DNA from: VAZQ01 sp036555745
Lineage (GTDB): Bacteria; Pseudomonadota; Alphaproteobacteria; Rhizobiales; Xanthobacteraceae
Assembly: GCA_036555745.1 (NCBI GenBank)
Contig: DATBKV010000076.1
Span: 1-8,064, forward strand
DNA length: 8,064 nucleotides
Reading direction: 5' to 3'
The translations under genes and the position numbers were made by a program. The notes beneath the pieces were generated by a model. That model was given only the letters and a program-made list of their open reading frames with translations. It did not search any database and was not told where the DNA came from. Positions 1-6,574 of the stretch are shown piece after piece (position 1 is the first letter of the stretch; each line of letters starts with the position of its first letter).

Positions 1-2455
1 GTACTGGGTCACCCCGAACGTTCCGCCCGCCACCAGCGTCCCACCGCAATGGTACGTCAACGGCGTTGCGTACACGAGCGACTACACCGTTCAGCCCGGC
101 GACGACGTTCAGCTCTTGGTCGGCAACAACATCAACGATCCCGCGCAGATCAGGGTTCAGGTCACGCCACTCGGCACCGGCACCAGCGCCGAGTTCGTCA
201 CCTACGATATCTGGAGCGTCGACCCGAACGTCGCCGCACTCGTCCAGGCCGCCGGCGCCCAGGCCGGCGCGCCGACGCCGAGCGACGTCATCGCCTCGGC
301 GCAGAGCTGGAACACGGTATTCGGCAACCTGCCGAACACGAACCTCTGCAACTGGATCGCCGACAACGTGGCGGCCGCGGCGGGCGCGACCATGCCGTTC
401 CCGAACGCCTTGCTCGATCCGTCGCTCAATGTCTCCGGCGGCTTCTGGCGTGCCGTCTACACCAGCGCAGGTCCCGCCCCCCAGCAGGACTGGTACCCGC
501 TGGTGCAGCCGGGCGACATCGTGCGCATGCAGTGGTTCAAGCCGGAAAGTCCGCAGGATATTTCCGGCCACACCACCACGGTGCTGGGCGCGGTCAACCC
601 CGACGGCACGATCTCCGTCTATGACAACATCGACCACGTCAACGGCGTGGAAACCATCGGCATTCACGACGCGACCTACTGGCCGCTGACCGGTCCGGCC
701 AGCATCACCATCTACCGGCTCGATCCCGACCAACAGTACCTGACTCAGGGAACGAGCCTGGCGGAGGTGATCCAGGGCAGCGTCTACAATAACCTGATCC
801 AGCCCGGCGGCGGCGCCGACATCATCAGCGGCGGGCCCGGCCACAACGAGATCCAGGATACCACCGCGCATCTCAACGGCATCACCGTCACCGATTTCAA
901 GTTCGGCGACGCGTTCGACTTCACCGACCTCAACCCGGCGCAGGCGACCGTCGCGTTCGCCGGAACGACTTTGCAGGTGTTCATGGGCGGCGCGGCGGTC
1001 GCCACCATCAGCCTGCCGACCCTGCCCGCCACCGGCACTTTCGTCCTCACTCCCGATGGCAGCGGCGGCTCGCTCGTCGAGCTCGACCCGTCGGCGGCGC
1101 CGTGGACCTTCCTCGCCGCCGGCGATTTCAACGGCGACGGCGTCACCGATCTCATCTGGCAGGACCCGACCACGGGCGCCAGCATCGAATGGCTGATGTC
1201 GCGCAACGGTGGCGTCGGCAGCATGCCGGCAACGCCGCCGGTGCAGGGATGGACCCTGGTCGCCACCGGCGATTTCAATCACGACGGCATCACCGACCTC
1301 ATGTGGCAGAACTCCGCGACCGGCGCGACCAGCGAATGGCTGATGTCCGCGAGCGGCGGCCTCGGCAGCAATCCGGCGACGCCGCCGGTTGCGGGTTGGA
1401 GCCTGATCACGTCCGGCGACTTCAATGGCGACGGCATCACCGACCTCATGTGGCAGAACGCGACCACAGGCGCGACCAGCGAATGGCTGATGTCGGCAAA
1501 CGGTCTCGCCAGCAATCCAGCGACGCCGCCGGTCTCGGGCTGGTACCTGGTTGCGACCGGCGACTTCAACCACGACGGCATCACCGACATGATGTGGAAG
1601 AACGCGGCGACCGGCGATACCAGCGAGTGGCTGATGTCCGCCGACGGCGGCCTTGCTGGCAATCCCGGCACCCCGGGCGGTCAGGGCTGGAGCGTCGTCG
1701 CCACCGGCGACTTCAACGGCGACGGCGTGCAGGACCTCATGTGGCAGAACGTGCTGACGGGCGCGACCAGCGAGTGGCTGATGTCGGCGAGCGGCGGGCT
1801 CGCCAACAACCCGCCAACCCCGGGAGCGCCGGGATGGAAGGTGGCCGCGATCGGCGACCTCGCCGGCGGCAGCATCGACGAGCTCATGTGGCAGAACGGC
1901 GCCAGCGGCGCGACCAGCGAATGGCTGATGTCGGCGAACGGCGGGCTCGGCACAAATCCGTCCACTCCCGGCGCGCAGGGATGGAATCTGGCCGCGACCG
2001 GCGACTTCAACGGCGACGGCATCACCGACCTGATGTGGCAGAACGCGACGACCGGGGCGACCAGCGAATGGCTGATGTCGCCGAGCGGCGGGCTCGCCGG
2101 CAATCCGCCTACCCCGAGCGCGCTGGGATGGAAGCTGGTGACGAGCGGCGACTTCAACGGCGATGGCATCGCCGACCTGATGTGGCAGAACACAGCAACC
2201 GGCGCGACCAGCGAATGGCTGATGTCAGCGAGCGGCGGCCTCGCCTCCAACCCGGCGACGCCGACGGCCGCCGGCATCCCAACGCCCATGACGAGCTCGG
2301 CAGCAGTGATGACTTCGGCAACGGCGACGGAAGCGAACGGTCTTTCGCCGAATGACGCCGGCAGCGATCTCGATCCGGTGCGCGCCGGCCATTCGCTCGC
2401 ACTCGCAACTGTGACGCACCCAGCTCACGCCATCGCCGATTTGCCCTTGGTGTGA
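1..2455 (+). CDS. Secreted-type modular protein: CHAP-like domain, RTX-like segment, eight FG-GAP/VCBS repeats (5' partial)
   Basis: The frame is open from base 2 to a TGA at 2453-2455, about 817 codons. The true start lies left of the window; a TTG at 116 is in frame, but coding-like sequence continues upstream of it (38 more codons), so I do not take it as the start. Numbering from the first full codon, residues 1-100 are beta-rich and unassigned. Cys116 (in LCNWIADN), His190 (in GHTTTV) and Asp208/Asn209 (in VYDN) have order and spacing like a CHAP/NlpC-P60 papain-fold domain. Residues about 250-310 hold a degenerate RTX nonapeptide-like stretch (GGGADIISGG) followed by a TDFKFGD...DFTDLN strand region often seen after RTX repeats. 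Residues 368-758 are eight FG-GAP-type repeats. The tail (759-817) is Ala/Thr-rich. Calcium binding and export, possibly by a type I system, are inferred from family resemblance; no signal peptide can be seen because the N-terminus is missing. The substrate and role are unknown. It converges on kdpE. Confidence 0.85.
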   Translation, partial: YWVTPNVPPATSVPPQWYVNGVAYTSDYTVQPGDDVQLLVGNNINDPAQIRVQVTPLGTGTSAEFVTYDIWSVDPNVAALVQAAGAQAGAPTPSDVIASAQSWNTVFGNLPNTNLCNWIADNVAAAAGATMPFPNALLDPSLNVSGGFWRAVYTSAGPAPQQDWYPLVQPGDIVRMQWFKPESPQDISGHTTTVLGAVNPDGTISVYDNIDHVNGVETIGIHDATYWPLTGPASITIYRLDPDQQYLTQGTSLAEVIQGSVYNNLIQPGGGADIISGGPGHNEIQDTTAHLNGITVTDFKFGDAFDFTDLNPAQATVAFAGTTLQVFMGGAAVATISLPTLPATGTFVLTPDGSGGSLVELDPSAAPWTFLAAGDFNGDGVTDLIWQDPTTGASIEWLMSRNGGVGSMPATPPVQGWTLVATGDFNHDGITDLMWQNSATGATSEWLMSASGGLGSNPATPPVAGWSLITSGDFNGDGITDLMWQNATTGATSEWLMSANGLASNPATPPVSGWYLVATGDFNHDGITDMMWKNAATGDTSEWLMSADGGLAGNPGTPGGQGWSVVATGDFNGDGVQDLMWQNVLTGATSEWLMSASGGLANNPPTPGAPGWKVAAIGDLAGGSIDELMWQNGASGATSEWLMSANGGLGTNPSTPGAQGWNLAATGDFNGDGITDLMWQNATTGATSEWLMSPSGGLAGNPPTPSALGWKLVTSGDFNGDGIADLMWQNTATGATSEWLMSASGGLASNPATPTAAGIPTPMTSSAAVMTSATATEANGLSPNDAGSDLDPVRAGHSLALATVTHPAHAIADLPLV
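347..628 (+). other. Candidate CHAP/papain-like cysteine hydrolase domain
   Basis: This lies inside the partial + strand gene. Codon 347-349 is a Cys at the head of a predicted helix (CNWIADNVAAAAGA). A His follows 74 residues later at 569-571 in GHTTTVLG, just after a GDIVRM strand. An Asp-Asn pair follows another 18-19 residues on, at 623-628, in a VYDN strand after NPDGTIS. CHAP and NlpC/P60 amidases and peptidases use a helix-borne Cys, a strand-borne His after a GD-hydrophobic strand, and a third polar residue about 17-20 residues later. The motif order and spacing are seen directly. The fold and any peptidoglycan or peptide hydrolase activity are inference. The segment could instead be a non-catalytic domain typical of rhizobial calcium-binding proteins, where I recall similar sequence without a known activity. 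Confidence 0.45.
752..1102 (+). other. RTX-like calcium-binding segment and trailing beta domain
   Basis: The stretch begins with a TSLAEVIQGSVYNNLI lead-in that resembles the entry to hemolysin-type repeats. It contains one degenerate glycine/aspartate turn (GGGADIISGGPGHNEI, about 806-853) and then TDFKFGDAFDFTDLNP and short beta strands, ending at TPDGSGGSLVEL before the first FG-GAP repeat. RTX repeats of the form GGxGxDxUx bind Ca2+ and are common in type I secretion substrates. Here only about one recognisable unit survives, so Ca2+ binding by this segment alone is uncertain. Confidence 0.5.
1103..2275 (+). repeat. Eight tandem 147-bp (49-aa) FG-GAP/VCBS-type repeats
   Basis: Each unit begins with Trp. 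The units start at 1103, 1250, 1397, 1541, 1688, 1835, 1982 and 2129. Seven are exactly 147 bp; the third is 144 bp because it lacks one Gly codon in the SANGLASNP stretch. The consensus is W-x-L-x-A-x-GDFNGDGITDLMWQN, then TGATSEWLMS, then GGL, then NPxTP and a closing Gly. The GDFNGDG core is the Ca2+-binding D-x-N-x-D-G loop of FG-GAP repeats, which in integrins and related proteins form beta-propeller blades. DNA identity between copies is high around the ATSEWLMS codons, but synonymous changes occur (GAA/GAG for Glu), so the copies are not a very recent expansion. Repeat 6 has lost the loop. Eight units could make one propeller; that is inference. Confidence 0.9.
2276..2452 (+). other. 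59-residue low-complexity C-terminal tail of the repeat protein
   Basis: After the last repeat the protein continues as an Ala/Thr/Ser-rich stretch (SSAAVMTSATATEANG), then a segment with Asp residues (SPNDAGSDLDPV), then HSLALATVTHPAHAIADLPLV at the end. It has no membrane anchor, no LPxTG-type sorting motif and no Por/PEP-CTERM-like signal. Type I secretion signals sit in the last ~60 residues and are poorly conserved, so this tail could serve as one, but nothing in the sequence proves it. Confidence 0.4.
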
Positions 2456-2504
2456 GCTTCGCCCGCGTTGCTCACGCGCCGCGGCCAGCACCGGCTTGCA
2501 CGCC
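2456..2504. other. Convergent spacer between the repeat-protein gene and kdpE
   Basis: These 49 nt separate two converging stop codons. The only hairpin I find is a 5-bp stem, CGCGT at 2464-2468 with ACGCG at 2474-2478 around a 5-nt loop. It lacks a T-tract on either strand, so it is not a convincing intrinsic terminator. Termination may be Rho-dependent, or the hairpin may work weakly in both directions. Confidence 0.5.
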
Positions 2505-3194
2505 TCAATCCGGGGCGCGCAGGCGGTAGCCGATGCCGGTCTCGGTCAGAACGTAGTGCGGGCGCTCGGGATCGGGCTCGATCTTCTGCCGCAGCTGCCG
2601 CACGTAGACGCGCAGGTATTGCGCGTCGGTGAGGTCGTCCCACAGCTCGCCCAGCAGGAACCTGTGGGTGAGCACCTTGCCGGCGTGCTGCACCAGCACC
2701 CGCAGGAGCTCGTACTCCTTGGGCGAGAGTTTCACCTCCTTGTCGCCGACCTTGACGATGCGCCGCACCAGGTCGACCGAAAGATCGCCGGTGCGGAAGA
2801 GCGGGCGCTCGCCATGCACCTGCAGCTGATGGCGCAGCGCCGCGCGCATGCGCGCGAGCAGCTCCTCCATCCCGAACGGCTTGGTGACATAGTCGTCGGC
2901 GCCGAGGTCGAGCGCCGCGACCTTGCCGGCCTCATCGCCGCGGCTCGACAGCACCACGATCGGCACGCCGTCGTTGCGCGCGCGGATCATGCGCAATAGC
3001 TCGAGTCCCTGGATGTCGGGAAGCCCGAGGTCGAGGATGATCAGGTTCGGTTCCTGCGCCAGCACTTCGAGCGCGGCCTTGCCGTTGGCGGCTTCCAGGA
3101 TCTCGTAGCCCTGCGTGCTCAGCCCCATGCGCAACAGCTTGCGGATCGCGGGCTCGTCGTCGACCACCAGGATCTTGAGCGGCGCGGCGCTCAT
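2505..3194 (-). CDS. kdpE: KdpE, OmpR/PhoB-family response regulator of K+ uptake
   Basis: A 229-residue response regulator close to the usual KdpE length (about 225). The receiver domain (about 6-120) has the acidic pair Asp12/Asp13, phospho-acceptor Asp55 in LIILDLGLPD, the switch Ser83 in VVLSS, and Lys105 in DYVTKPF. The C-terminal winged-helix DNA-binding domain (about 128-227) carries LSPKEYELL and VYVRQLRQKIEPDP, ending in TGIGYRL. In characterised systems KdpD phosphorylates KdpE, which then activates the kdpFABC promoter under K+ limitation. The ATG at 3194 overlaps the kdpD TGA as ATGA, and I see no clear Shine-Dalgarno before it, so translation is probably coupled to kdpD. KdpE is the last gene of the operon and ends 49 nt from the convergent repeat-protein gene. 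Assignment over other OmpR-type regulators rests on strong KdpE-like sequence and adjacency to kdpD. Confidence 0.97.
   Translation of the reverse strand: MSAAPLKILVVDDEPAIRKLLRMGLSTQGYEILEAANGKAALEVLAQEPNLIILDLGLPDIQGLELLRMIRARNDGVPIVVLSSRGDEAGKVAALDLGADDYVTKPFGMEELLARMRAALRHQLQVHGERPLFRTGDLSVDLVRRIVKVGDKEVKLSPKEYELLRVLVQHAGKVLTHRFLLGELWDDLTDAQYLRVYVRQLRQKIEPDPERPHYVLTETGIGYRLRAPD
3191..3194 (-). other. ATGA overlap joining kdpD stop and kdpE start
   Basis: On the minus strand the four bases read ATGA: the ATG starts kdpE and the TGA ends kdpD. The preceding 20 bases (GC-rich, with CTGGAT and CCGCGG) contain no purine-rich ribosome site at normal spacing. Such overlaps usually mean terminating ribosomes restart on the downstream gene, which would keep the sensor kinase and regulator in a fixed ratio. 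Confidence 0.8.
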
Positions 3195-5914
3195 GCCGCG
3201 GTATCCAGCCGCGCGGCGCGTTGCGGGACCGGAAGCCTGATCACGAAGGCGGCGCCGGGGCGATCGCCGCGGTTGGCCGCGGTGATGGTGCCGTGCATGG
3301 CTTCGACGAAGCCACGCGAGATCGCGAGCCCGAGCCCGGTGCCGGGCCGCACCTGATCGCCCTTCTCCACCCGGTAGAACTTGTCGAAGATGTGCTCGAG
3401 GTCGGCCGGCGGAATGCCTTCACCCTCGTCCAGCACCTGCACGCAGATCGCGTCGGCCTCGCGCCAGCTGCGGATGCGCACAGTGGTGCCGGTAGGCGAA
3501 TATTTGGCGGCGTTGTCCAAAACATTGAACAACACCTGCTCGAACAGCACCGCGTCCACCTCCACCATCGGCAGGCTAGGCGCCAGCTCGAGCTCGACGC
3601 GATGGCGGGCGAGCATCTTGCCGGCGCGGCGCAAGGCACTGCCGACGATCTCGTCGAGGTCGTGCGGGGCCGCATTCGGCACGATCGCGCCGGATTCCAG
3701 CCTGGTCATGTCCAGCAGGTTGGCGATGAAACGGTTGAGCCGCTCCGATTCCTCGATGATGGTCGCCAGCAGCTCGGCTTTTTCCGCGTCGGTGAGCGCG
3801 CCGGCGAGGCCGCGCAAGGTGCCGGCCGCCGCCAGCACCGCGGCGAGCGGAGTCTTCAGATCGTGCGAGATCGACGTGAGCAGGGCCGAGCGCAGCCGGT
3901 CGGTCTCGATCGTGCGCTTGGCGCGGTCGACGTCCTCGACCAGTGATACGCGCTCAATCGCGAGCGCGGCCTGGTCGATAAGCGCGTCGAGCAGACGGCG
4001 CTGGTCGGGGGTGAGCAGCGGCCCGGGCTTGTCGCTGTCGATGCCGATCACGCCGATGGCGCCGCGCCCGGTTCGCATCGGCAGGAACAGGCGCTTGGCG
4101 CCCGGCAGGGTATCCGAGCCGCGCCCGGCGGCGCGGTCGTTCTCCCACGCCCATTTGGCGGCCGCGATGTCGGCGTCGTCGAGGGTATCCTCCGGCGGAT
4201 AGCCGGCCTTGACCGCGATCGAGCCATCCTCGGGCAGCAGCAGCACGACCCGGACCTTGAGCATGAGCGCGGTCTGATAGGCGGTCGCCCACAGCACGTC
4301 GTCGAGGGTGCCAACGCCGGCGAGCTTGCGGCTGAAGGCGTACAGCAGCTCCACCGCACGCACGCGCTCGTGCGCGGCGACTGCGTGGGTGCGGCCGCGC
4401 GCGGCGAAATGCGATACCACCACCGCCACAATGGTGAAGAACGCGAAGGCGCCGACATTGGTGGGGTCGGTGATCGTGAAGGTATAGAGCGGCGGGAGAA
4501 AAAAGAAATTGTAACAGAGCGAGGACGCGATGGTCGCCAACAGCGAAGGCCACAGCCCGTAGCGCACGGCGACGACGACCACAGCGGTCAGGAAGACGAG
4601 ATCGACGTTCTCGATCCCGAACAGCGGTTGGATGAGCTCGCTGGCGCCGAGCGCGATGACCGCCGCCACCAGCGCAGCCACATAGGGCCACGGATCGAAG
4701 GGGATCTCGTCCTCGGCCGGCTTCACCGTTTTTTTCGGGATCGGGTCGCGCGCCAGCTCCTCGCCGGCGATCACGTGCACGCTGATATTGCCGGACCGCC
4801 GCACCAGCTCGTGCACCACCGACCCGTGCAGAATCTCGAACCAGCGCGAGCGCGTCGACTTGCCGATGATGATCTGTGTGACGTTGTTGGCCTGCGCGAA
4901 GGCGACGATGTCGTCGGCGATGCCGCGATCGCCGCCGGGAACAGTGATCGCCTCGCCGCCCAACGCCTCGGCTAGTCGCAAAGTGTCGGCAATGCGGTCC
5001 CGCTCCTCTTCGCTCCATTGCAGGCTGCGCCGCGTCTCCACGCACAAGGCGGTGAACGGCGCGTGCAGCCGGTCGGCCAAACGCTTGCCATAGCGCACCA
5101 GACCGGCCGCGCGCGGGTCCTCGCTCACGCAGACCAGGATGCGCTCGCCTGCCGCCCACGGTCCGGGGATCGCGTGCGCCTGCATGTGGCTGAGGAGTTG
5201 CTCGTCGACCCGCTCGGCGGTGCGCCGCAGCGCGAGCTCGCGCAGCGCGGTCAGGTTGCCCGGGGAGAAATAGTGCTCGAGCGCGCGCTCGGCCTGCTTG
5301 GGCACGTAGACTTTGCCCTCTTTCAGGCGCTGGATCAGGTCGTCGGGCGTGAGATCGACGAGCTCGATGGCGTCGGCATGATCGAAGACCGAGTCCGGCA
5401 CGGTCTCGCGCACCCGCACATGCGTGATCTGCGCGACCACATCGTTGAGGCTCTCGATGTGCTGGATGTTGACGGTGGTGTAGACGTTGATGCCGTGGCG
5501 GATGAGCTCCTCGACGTCGAGGTAGCGCTTGGGATGGCGGCTGCCGGGCGCATTGGTGTGGGCGAGTTCGTCGACCAGCACGATCTGCGGATGCCGGGCG
5601 ATGATGGCGTCGAGGTCCATCTCCTCGAGCGACTGTCCGCGGTATTCGAGCCGCTTGCGCGGGACGACCTCGAGCCCTTCGAGCAGCGCCTGCGTCTCCT
5701 TGCGCCCGTGGGTCTCGACCACGCCGACCACGATGTCGTAGCCGTCGCGCTGGCGGGCGCGCGCCTGCTGCAGCATCTCGTAGGTCTTGCCCACCCCGGG
5801 CGCGGCACCAACGAAGATCTTGAGCCGGCCGGCAGGACTCTCCTCCCGCCGCGCGGCCTCGAGCAAGGCCTCCGGCGAAGGTCGCTGGTCAGAGTCGCGC
5901 CGCTGATCCGCCAT
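3191..5914 (-). CDS. kdpD: KdpD, membrane sensor histidine kinase for K+ limitation
   Basis: A full-length KdpD of 907 residues (E. coli is near 894). The N-terminal KdpD domain (about 28-240) has a Walker A GAAPGVGKT (36-44) and a Walker B-like IVLVDELAHTNAPGSRHPKR (111-130). A universal-stress-protein-like domain follows (about 257-380), with an IIIGKSTRSR...HGSVV nucleotide-loop-like stretch near 351-367. Four closely spaced membrane segments lie between about 409 and 502, then a GAF-type region (about 520-660). The kinase core has His684 in SISHDLKTPL, the N box NVLDN (797-801), the G1 box DEGEG (829-833) and the G2 box GTGLGL (858-863). All catalytic motifs are intact. The start ATG at 5914 is bounded by an in-frame TAA three codons upstream; no Shine-Dalgarno is evident. 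KdpD is known to sense K+ status and to control KdpE phosphorylation. It lies 41 nt after kdpC and overlaps kdpE by 4 nt. Confidence 0.98.
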   Translation of the reverse strand: MADQRRDSDQRPSPEALLEAARREESPAGRLKIFVGAAPGVGKTYEMLQQARARQRDGYDIVVGVVETHGRKETQALLEGLEVVPRKRLEYRGQSLEEMDLDAIIARHPQIVLVDELAHTNAPGSRHPKRYLDVEELIRHGINVYTTVNIQHIESLNDVVAQITHVRVRETVPDSVFDHADAIELVDLTPDDLIQRLKEGKVYVPKQAERALEHYFSPGNLTALRELALRRTAERVDEQLLSHMQAHAIPGPWAAGERILVCVSEDPRAAGLVRYGKRLADRLHAPFTALCVETRRSLQWSEEERDRIADTLRLAEALGGEAITVPGGDRGIADDIVAFAQANNVTQIIIGKSTRSRWFEILHGSVVHELVRRSGNISVHVIAGEELARDPIPKKTVKPAEDEIPFDPWPYVAALVAAVIALGASELIQPLFGIENVDLVFLTAVVVVAVRYGLWPSLLATIASSLCYNFFFLPPLYTFTITDPTNVGAFAFFTIVAVVVSHFAARGRTHAVAAHERVRAVELLYAFSRKLAGVGTLDDVLWATAYQTALMLKVRVVLLLPEDGSIAVKAGYPPEDTLDDADIAAAKWAWENDRAAGRGSDTLPGAKRLFLPMRTGRGAIGVIGIDSDKPGPLLTPDQRRLLDALIDQAALAIERVSLVEDVDRAKRTIETDRLRSALLTSISHDLKTPLAAVLAAAGTLRGLAGALTDAEKAELLATIIEESERLNRFIANLLDMTRLESGAIVPNAAPHDLDEIVGSALRRAGKMLARHRVELELAPSLPMVEVDAVLFEQVLFNVLDNAAKYSPTGTTVRIRSWREADAICVQVLDEGEGIPPADLEHIFDKFYRVEKGDQVRPGTGLGLAISRGFVEAMHGTITAANRGDRPGAAFVIRLPVPQRAARLDTAA

Positions 5915-5955
5915 CAGGAGTTAAATCGTCCGCCGCCATGGGAAGCCAGGCGATA
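5915..5955 (-). other. 41-nt kdpC-kdpD spacer
   Basis: This short spacer holds no hairpin with a U-tract and no purine-rich ribosome site near the kdpD ATG; the bases just before it read ATTTAACTCCTG. An out-of-frame ATG (first base 5939) opens a 16-codon reading frame that overlaps the kdpD start and ends at a TGA at 5889-5891. I see no promoter here, which favours read-through from kdpFABC. Confidence 0.5.
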
Positions 5956-6561
5956 TCAGCGTGCCGAAGCGGCATCGAGCGCCAAGTTGAGCGCGAGTAC
6001 ATTGACTCGTGGCTCGCCCAGGAAGCCGAGGGTACGGCCCTCGACGTGGTCCTCGACCAGCTGACGCACGCGATCTTCCGGCATGTTGCGGGCGTTCGCA
6101 ACACGCGGCACCTGGAAAAAAGCCGCTGCCGGAGAAATGTGCGGGTCAAGGCCGCTGCCCGAGGTCGTCACCAAATCAACGGGGACCGGAGCCGCAGGGT
6201 TCTCCTGCTTGAGCTTGTCGACGTCGCCCTGCACGCGTTCGATCAGCGCCTTGCTGGTCGGGCCCAGGTTCGAGCCGCCGGAATTGGCGGCGTTGTAGGG
6301 CGCCGGCACGGTCTTGGCCGGATCGTTCGGGTCGGGGGCAACCGTCGCCGACGGACGGCCGTGGAAGTACTTGTCGCTGGCGAATTCCTGCCCGATCAGC
6401 GCCGATCCGATGACCTTGCCGTCCTGCTCGACTAGGCTTCCCTGCGCCTGGTAGGGGAAGACGGCGCCCGCAATGCCCGTCATCACGAACGGATAGACGA
6501 CGCCGGTGATGAGAGTGAACGCGACGATGAACACGATCGCCGGGCGGATCTCTTTGAGCAT
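5956..6561 (-). CDS. kdpC: KdpC, accessory subunit of the K+-transporting ATPase
   Basis: A 201-residue protein (E. coli KdpC is about 190) starting at the ATG whose first base is 6561; the same frame stays open upstream inside kdpB, but MLKEIRPAIVF is the normal KdpC beginning and has a strong ribosome site. A single N-terminal membrane segment (about 7-36) anchors it, with the remainder outside the cytoplasm. Typical KdpC motifs are present: SALIGQ (53-58), YFHGRPSA (65-72), SNLGPTS (97-103), SGSGLDPHIS (134-143) and NVLALNLALD (187-196). KdpC is a required subunit of the KdpFABC complex and is thought to stabilise it and to influence ATP or K+ affinity. It sits 11 nt after kdpB and 41 nt before kdpD. 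I see no truncation or frameshift. Confidence 0.97.
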   Translation of the reverse strand: MLKEIRPAIVFIVAFTLITGVVYPFVMTGIAGAVFPYQAQGSLVEQDGKVIGSALIGQEFASDKYFHGRPSATVAPDPNDPAKTVPAPYNAANSGGSNLGPTSKALIERVQGDVDKLKQENPAAPVPVDLVTTSGSGLDPHISPAAAFFQVPRVANARNMPEDRVRQLVEDHVEGRTLGFLGEPRVNVLALNLALDAASAR

Positions 6562-6568
6562 GGCTGCT

Positions 6569-6574
6569 CTCCTC
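6569..6574 (-). promoter_or_regulatory. Shine-Dalgarno GAGGAG for kdpC, overlapping the kdpB stop
   Basis: On the minus strand GAGGAG lies 7 nt before the kdpC ATG and shares bases with the kdpB TGA (TGAGGAGAG). It fixes the kdpC start and implies that ribosomes finishing kdpB pass over the kdpC initiation site. Confidence 0.85.

Noticed and set aside
116..118. TTG as the start of the repeat protein
   Set aside because: The frame stays open and protein-like to the left edge (for example YTVQPGDDVQLL just before it), so this is an internal codon of a gene truncated by the window.
784..2289. Series of long minus-strand open frames antisense to the repeat protein
   Set aside because: Their repeated ADISHSLVAPV motif is the complement of the ATSEWLMS codons. 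The periodic, high-GC DNA keeps the antisense frame open, and there is no start context or family resemblance.
1102..2355. 417-codon Arg/His-rich open frame on the + strand across the repeats
   Set aside because: It is the +1-type shadow of the FG-GAP array. Its repeated ADV/RRDQRMADV pattern is just the real repeat read in another frame, and the composition is not protein-like.
2464..2478. Intrinsic terminator between the converging genes
   Set aside because: There is only a 5-bp stem and no T-tract on either strand.
5018..6064. 348-codon + strand open frame opposite kdpD
   Set aside because: It is antisense to the fully conserved KdpD N-terminal coding region. High-GC codon bias produces long open frames on the opposite strand.
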